Part shown: positions 4,301 to 8,115 of the stretch, piece after piece
Numbering within the stretch: position 1 is the stretch's first letter
How the letters are laid out: each line of letters opens with the position of its first letter
From: Tannerella sp.
GTDB taxonomy: Bacteria > Bacteroidota > Bacteroidia > Bacteroidales > Tannerellaceae
Direction of reading: 5' to 3'
Length of the DNA stretch: 8,115 nt
Assembly (NCBI GenBank): GCA_031289445.1
Contig: JAITPL010000222.1
Span: forward strand, 1 to 8,115
Program-made: the position numbers and the translations under genes
The notes under the pieces: model-generated
Database searches by the model: none
Told to the model about the DNA's origin: nothing
The model's input: only the letters and a program-made list of their open reading frames with translations

Positions 4301-6334
4301 ATGAACAGTGAACAAATCATGAGCCGCGCGGCAGACAATATTCGCATTCTGGCCGCTTCGATGGTAGAAAAAGCCAAATCCGGTCATCCCGGAGGCGCAA
4401 TGGGAGGTGCAGATTTCATTAATGTGCTTTACTCCGAATTTCTTAACTACAATCCGGACAGGCCGGATTATCCTTTTCGCGACCGTTTCTTCCTTGATCC
4501 GGGACACATGTCGCCAATGCTCTATTCCGTACTTGCGTTATCGGGATTTATTCCGCTCAATGAACTGGAATACTTCCGCCAGTGGGAAAGTATCACGCCC
4601 GGACATCCCGAAGTGGATGTGCTGCACGGTATAGAGAACACCTCCGGGCCGCTCGGTCAGGGTCATGCCATGGCTCTGGGCGCCGCTATCGCCGAACGCT
4701 TTTTGGTACAGCGTTTCGGACAGTGGATGGCTCACAAGACCTACACATATATTTCGGACGGCGGAGTGCAGGAAGAAATATCGCAAGGCGTCGGGCGCAT
4801 AGCGGGACATCTCGGCCTCAACAACCTTATAATGTATTATGATTCAAATAACATTCAGCTATCGACGAAAGTTGAAGAGGTTGATTCGGAGGATGTAGCA
4901 GCTAAATATGCAGCTTGGGGCTGGAACGTTATTCCGGTTGACGGCTCGTCTGCAACCGAGATTCGCGAAGCGCTAAAAGCGGCAAACGCGGAAAACGAAC
5001 GTCCTACCGTCATCATCGGCAAAACCGTGATGGGCAAAGGCGCTGTAGATGCGGAAGGCGGCAATTTCGAGAACAAGGTCTCGACGCACGGACAACCACT
5101 GTCGGCTGCAGGTGCGGATATCGACGCCACAGTAGCCAATCTGGGCGGCAATCCCAAGAAACCTTTCTCTGTCTTCGCCGACGTTAAGAAGTTGTACGAT
5201 GAGCGTCGCAAAGCGCTGAAAATATGGGCGCAGTCGATAGACAAAGAAGAAGCTGACTTCAGAGCGGCAGACGCCGAACAGAGCGCCAAATTGGACCTCT
5301 TCCTTAGCGGCAAACTGCCTTCGCTCAATCATTCGACCATCACCATGAAGGCGAATATCGCCACCCGCGCCGCATCGGCTACCATGCTGGGCATCTATGC
5401 ACAAAAAATCGAGAATATGATAGTGGCATCGGCCGACTTGAGCAATTCGGACAAAACGGACGGATTCCTTAAATACACCAAAGCCTTCGCCAAGAACGAC
5501 TTCTCAGGGCAGTTCCTGCAGATTGGCGTCAGCGAACTGACTATGGCCTGCATCATGAACGGTATGGCCTTGCATGGCGGCGTTATCCCTGTTTGCGGTA
5601 CATTCTTCGTCTTCTCGGATTATATGAAACCCGCTGTACGCCTTGCCGCGCTGATGAAACTGCACGTCATCTACGTATGGACGCACGATTCGTTCCGCGT
5701 AGGCGAGGACGGCCCTACGCACCAGCCTGTAGAGCATGAAGCGCAGATACGGCTTATGGAGCATCTCAGGGGACACGACGGCAAGCGGTCGATGATAGTT
5801 TTGCGTCCGGCAGACGCCGAAGAGACTATCTACGCATGGAAACATGCTATCGAGAGCAGTCGCCCGGTCGCTCTTATCCTTTCGCGCCAGAACATCAAAA
5901 ACCTTCCGACTATCGGTACCAACCGTCGCCGCGAAGCACAACAGCTAAAGAAAGGCGGTTACGTCATCAGGGATATCTCCGGAAAACCCGATATAATACT
6001 GATTGCCAACGGCTCGGAAGTGGCTACGCTCGTCGCGGGCGCTGAACAGTTATCCAAGGCTCGCATCAAAGTGCGCATCGTCTCTGTTCCTTCCGAAGGT
6101 CTGTTCCGCGACCAGCCCGCCGCTTATCAGCAGGAAGTGCTTCCCGACGGCATCAAACGTTATGGCCTTACATCCGGCCTGCCGGTTACACTGCAAGGAC
6201 TTGTAGGCGACAACGGCTACGTTCACGGTATGCCGAGCTTCGGATATTCAGCGCCTTACGATGTGCTGGACGAGAAACTGGGCTTCACCGGCGACAATGT
6301 TTTCAGTCAGGTAAAGAAAATGCTCAAGAAATGA
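4301..6334 (+). CDS. tkt: transketolase
   Basis: This full-length 677-residue enzyme uses thiamine diphosphate and a divalent metal to move two-carbon units between sugar phosphates (xylulose-5-P to ribose-5-P or erythrose-4-P) in the cytoplasmic non-oxidative pentose phosphate pathway. Landmarks in order are SGHPGGAMG (27-35, active-site H29), GIENTSGPLGQGHAMALG (110-127), the cofactor-binding segment SDGGVQEEIS (152-161, metal ligand D153) through DSNNIQLS (181-188, N183), GVSELTM (409-415) with catalytic E412, and GEDGPTHQPVE (468-478) with H474. The C-terminal domain runs from about 560. The usual GDG of the cofactor motif is SDG, and GVRE is GVSE. From memory these are ordinary variants in Bacteroidota transketolases, not signs of inactivity. 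The stop codon overlaps the rpiB start (ATGA), so the two are probably translationally coupled. Confidence 0.96.
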   Translation: MNSEQIMSRAADNIRILAASMVEKAKSGHPGGAMGGADFINVLYSEFLNYNPDRPDYPFRDRFFLDPGHMSPMLYSVLALSGFIPLNELEYFRQWESITPGHPEVDVLHGIENTSGPLGQGHAMALGAAIAERFLVQRFGQWMAHKTYTYISDGGVQEEISQGVGRIAGHLGLNNLIMYYDSNNIQLSTKVEEVDSEDVAAKYAAWGWNVIPVDGSSATEIREALKAANAENERPTVIIGKTVMGKGAVDAEGGNFENKVSTHGQPLSAAGADIDATVANLGGNPKKPFSVFADVKKLYDERRKALKIWAQSIDKEEADFRAADAEQSAKLDLFLSGKLPSLNHSTITMKANIATRAASATMLGIYAQKIENMIVASADLSNSDKTDGFLKYTKAFAKNDFSGQFLQIGVSELTMACIMNGMALHGGVIPVCGTFFVFSDYMKPAVRLAALMKLHVIYVWTHDSFRVGEDGPTHQPVEHEAQIRLMEHLRGHDGKRSMIVLRPADAEETIYAWKHAIESSRPVALILSRQNIKNLPTIGTNRRREAQQLKKGGYVIRDISGKPDIILIANGSEVATLVAGAEQLSKARIKVRIVSVPSEGLFRDQPAAYQQEVLPDGIKRYGLTSGLPVTLQGLVGDNGYVHGMPSFGYSAPYDVLDEKLGFTGDNVFSQVKKMLKK

Positions 6335-6777
6335 ATTTTACAAACACGACGATAGGATTAGCTTCCGACCATACAGGCGTCGAGTTGAAAGAGTCAATAA
6401 AAATCATTCTTACCCAGAGAGGCCTGAAATTCAAGGATTTCGGGTCTTTCTCGGCAGAGCGGTGCGATTATACCGATTTCGCTCACCCCTTGGCTCGCGC
6501 TATCGAACACAACGAGTTGGAGATGGGGATTGCGCTCTGCGGCACAGGCAACGGCATGGCTATCACGCTCAACAAGTATCCGCACGTCCGCGGCGGTCTC
6601 GCGTGGAACGAAGAGATAGCCCGCCTCGTCAGCGCCCATAACAAGGCTAATATCCTTATCATTCCGGCCCGTTTCGTCAAACAGGAGGATATTTTCGGAA
6701 TGGTACAGGCCTATCTCGATACTCCCTTTGAGGGCGGTCAACATCAAATTCGCATCAATGCAATAACAACTTTATAA
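6331..6777 (+). CDS. rpiB: ribose-5-phosphate isomerase B
   Basis: This 148-residue protein, normal length for RpiB/LacAB isomerases, interconverts ribose-5-phosphate and ribulose-5-phosphate and so supplies a substrate to transketolase. Motifs are ASDHTGVELK (11-20; D13 and H14), DYTDFAHPLA (46-55), the catalytic loop LCGTGNGMAITLNKYPHVRGGLA (69-91) with C70 as the expected base and T72 in the anion hole, and SAHNKANIL (101-109) with H103 for ring opening. The usual 'ALCHD' after the arginine is GLAWN here, so one normally conserved histidine is replaced; related hexose-phosphate isomerases should be considered. The neighbouring tkt, with an ATGA overlap, supports the ribose role. The next gene begins one base after its TAA stop. 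Confidence 0.93.
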   Translation: MNFTNTTIGLASDHTGVELKESIKIILTQRGLKFKDFGSFSAERCDYTDFAHPLARAIEHNELEMGIALCGTGNGMAITLNKYPHVRGGLAWNEEIARLVSAHNKANILIIPARFVKQEDIFGMVQAYLDTPFEGGQHQIRINAITTL

Positions 6778-6778
6778 T

Positions 6779-7942
6779 ATGAGATACACTAATGTTAATG
6801 CGCACCTGCATACGCCCTATTCTTTCAGCGCTTTCGAGCAGCTGACCGACGCTTTGGACCGCGCTTCCGACGAGGACGTCAAGGTGGTCGGCATCAATGA
6901 CTTCTATTCGATGGACGGATACGAGGAATGGAACAGGGAATGTAAACGCCGCCGGCTTTGTCCGCTGTTCAATATCGAGTTTATCAGTCTTCAGTCGGAC
7001 GACAGGGACGCCGGTATTCGCGTCAATGACCCTAACAATCCCGGACGCACCTATATCAGCGGCAAGGGTTTGAAGTGCCCCCCGACCCTATCAGAGCCTT
7101 ACGCTTCGAAACTTGCCGACGTGCGGGCCGAATCGAATGCGCAGGTCAGGGAGATGTGCACTAAGGTCAATGAGTTGCTGGACAGGTCGGACGCCGGTTT
7201 CAATCTCGACTTCGGAGTAATGAAACAGATACTGACGAAAGGTCTGGTACGCGAGCGTCATCTTGCCAAGTTTCTGCGCATGGAGGCCTATATCCATTAC
7301 CGAAACGAGCCTAATGACATAAAGAATTTTCTTGAAAAGATTTTTGGCGGCAAGGCGTTGAAAGCGGATATTTACGACTATGCCGCCGTTGAGAATGAAA
7401 TACGCGGCAACCTGTTGAAGGCCGGTGGTACGGCGTTTGTGTCCGAAGACCCTAAAGCGTTTTTGCCGCTCGAATCCGTCAAGCGCATCATATTTGCCGC
7501 GGGAGGCATACCGACATATCCTTTTCTGGCGGACGACGCCAAGGGTGAATTTACTGATTTTGAGCGCGATATAGTTAGCGCGACCGAGATACTTAAAAAG
7601 CGAGGCATCTATTCGGCAGAGTTTATCACGACGCGCAACAGCATCGAGACTCTCGAAAAATACGCCACTTACCTCCACGACAACGGTTTCGTAGTAACAT
7701 TCGGCAGCGAGCACAACACGCCTTCCATGGAGCCTGTTCTACTGTCTGCTCGCGGCAAGGCGCCCCTGACCGAGCGCCTGAAGCAAATCAACTACGAAGG
7801 CGCCTGCGTGATAGTTGCACATCAAGCCTTGGTAGCGGCAGGCGAGGAAGGATACGTCGATGCTTCGGGCAATACAAAGTTAGATAAACGCGATGATTTT
7901 GTGGCCATGGGTAACAGCCTTATACTCGGAAAAATCAAATAA
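6779..7942 (+). CDS. PHP-domain protein, putative metal-dependent phosphoesterase
   Basis: This 387-residue protein opens with NAHLHTPYSFSAF (7-19), the HxH motif (H9, H11) of the PHP (polymerase and histidinol phosphatase) superfamily. This is followed by VVGINDFYSMDGYEEW (36-51) at the place of the usual 'TDHN' motif, NIEFISL (65-71) with E67, AGGIPTYPF (241-249) at the place of 'AHP', and GSEHNTPSMEP (309-319) for the final D-x-H. H9, H11, D41, E67 and H312 are kept. The usual histidine after the aspartate is F42, the histidine of the HP motif is Y247 and the final aspartate is E311. The metal site is thus altered but not destroyed. A long insertion (about 95-235) makes it larger than simple PHP phosphatases. 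PHP enzymes usually hydrolyse phosphate esters, but the substrate is unknown. Linkage to tkt and rpiB, one base away, suggests but does not show a sugar-phosphate substrate. There is no signal peptide. Confidence 0.75.
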   Translation: MRYTNVNAHLHTPYSFSAFEQLTDALDRASDEDVKVVGINDFYSMDGYEEWNRECKRRRLCPLFNIEFISLQSDDRDAGIRVNDPNNPGRTYISGKGLKCPPTLSEPYASKLADVRAESNAQVREMCTKVNELLDRSDAGFNLDFGVMKQILTKGLVRERHLAKFLRMEAYIHYRNEPNDIKNFLEKIFGGKALKADIYDYAAVENEIRGNLLKAGGTAFVSEDPKAFLPLESVKRIIFAAGGIPTYPFLADDAKGEFTDFERDIVSATEILKKRGIYSAEFITTRNSIETLEKYATYLHDNGFVVTFGSEHNTPSMEPVLLSARGKAPLTERLKQINYEGACVIVAHQALVAAGEEGYVDASGNTKLDKRDDFVAMGNSLILGKIK

Positions 7943-7951
7943 CTCAGCGAT

Positions 7952-8068
7952 TTGACGGCGACTTGGAAGCGCTTTGGTAGCACTTTAGCGTTATTGATGG
8001 CCGCCGGAGTGATGGTTATGGGCCTGCATGTTACCGCCTTCAATTGCGTGTCGCACTATCAAAAATAA
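7952..8068 (+). CDS. possible small membrane peptide after the PHP gene (uncertain)
   Basis: Directly after the TAA of the PHP gene the same frame stays open for 41 codons, to a TAA at 8066-8068. It would encode a basic start (TATWKRFGST) and a hydrophobic stretch, LALLMAAGVMVMGLHVTAF, like a single membrane segment. Only a TTG (7952) or an internal ATG (7997) is available as start. I recognise no family. It could be a real small gene, a decayed remnant, or chance: 41 open codons at this base composition are not significant. The minus strand is also open here. Confidence 0.2.
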   Translation: MTATWKRFGSTLALLMAAGVMVMGLHVTAFNCVSHYQK

Positions 8069-8106
8069 TTTATACAGACATTCAAATAATCTTTTATGTG
8101 AACAAA

Positions 8107-8115
8107 ATGGCATAC
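8107..8115 (+). CDS. possible start of the next gene (three codons)
   Basis: ATG-GCA-TAC follows an A-rich stretch (gaacaaa) like those before other starts in the window, and the frame is open at the right edge. Nothing can be said of the product. Confidence 0.25.

Noticed and set aside
4301..6334. Transketolase inactive because GDG is SDG
   Set aside because: The metal-binding Asp, the Asn, the catalytic Glu and the active-site His residues are all present; the serine is a tolerated family variant.
7822..8043. Minus-strand open frame across the PHP gene end
   Set aside because: It overlaps the conserved PHP coding sequence, has no recognisable motif and no promoter.

Overview
The window looks like a chromosomal segment from the phylum Bacteroidota, probably order Bacteroidales. 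Three promoters carry the Bacteroidota-type -7 element TAnnTTTG. Translation starts sit in AT-rich stretches without Shine-Dalgarno sequences. Several protein families present (HU-like/DUF4469, DUF4476, a Bacteroidota-style transketolase) are characteristic of that group. The species cannot be named from this sequence.

Left part (1-640): the last 38 codons of a probable IS4-type transposase, then about 500 bases without a convincing gene. That gap is AT-rich at first. It then becomes a GC-rich block with an imperfect palindrome (357-390), a 23-bp tandem minisatellite (421-604 plus a decayed copy to 627) and a strong stem-loop (577-613) made from the last repeat units. The stem-loop lies just past the stop of the minus-strand gene, in a position that suggests a transcript end.

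Middle part (641-2493): two divergent genes. A minus-strand gene encodes an HU-like/DUF4469 DNA-binding protein (641-1381). A plus-strand gene encodes a secreted DUF4476 protein (1684-2493) with an exact 24-bp tandem duplication just after its signal peptide. Each has a recognisable -7 element. The 300 bp between the starts holds a purine-rich tract, an 18-bp direct repeat (17/18) and a perfect 15-bp inverted repeat.

Right part (2573-7942): four closely packed plus-strand genes behind one promoter: a secreted trypsin/HtrA-like pseudoprotease with TPR repeats, transketolase, ribose-5-phosphate isomerase B and a PHP-domain phosphoesterase-like protein. Gaps are 15 bp, a 4-bp overlap and 1 bp, so co-transcription is likely. 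Transketolase and RpiB are neighbouring enzymes of the non-oxidative pentose phosphate pathway. The roles of the pseudoprotease and PHP proteins here are unknown. After the PHP stop, an in-frame stretch of 41 open codons encodes a membrane-like peptide, and the last nine bases may open the next gene.

No clearly new multi-gene system is visible. The least ordinary items are the minisatellite whose units can fold in minus-strand RNA, the apparently inactive protease fused to TPRs at the head of a pentose phosphate operon, and the PHP protein with substituted metal-ligand positions.
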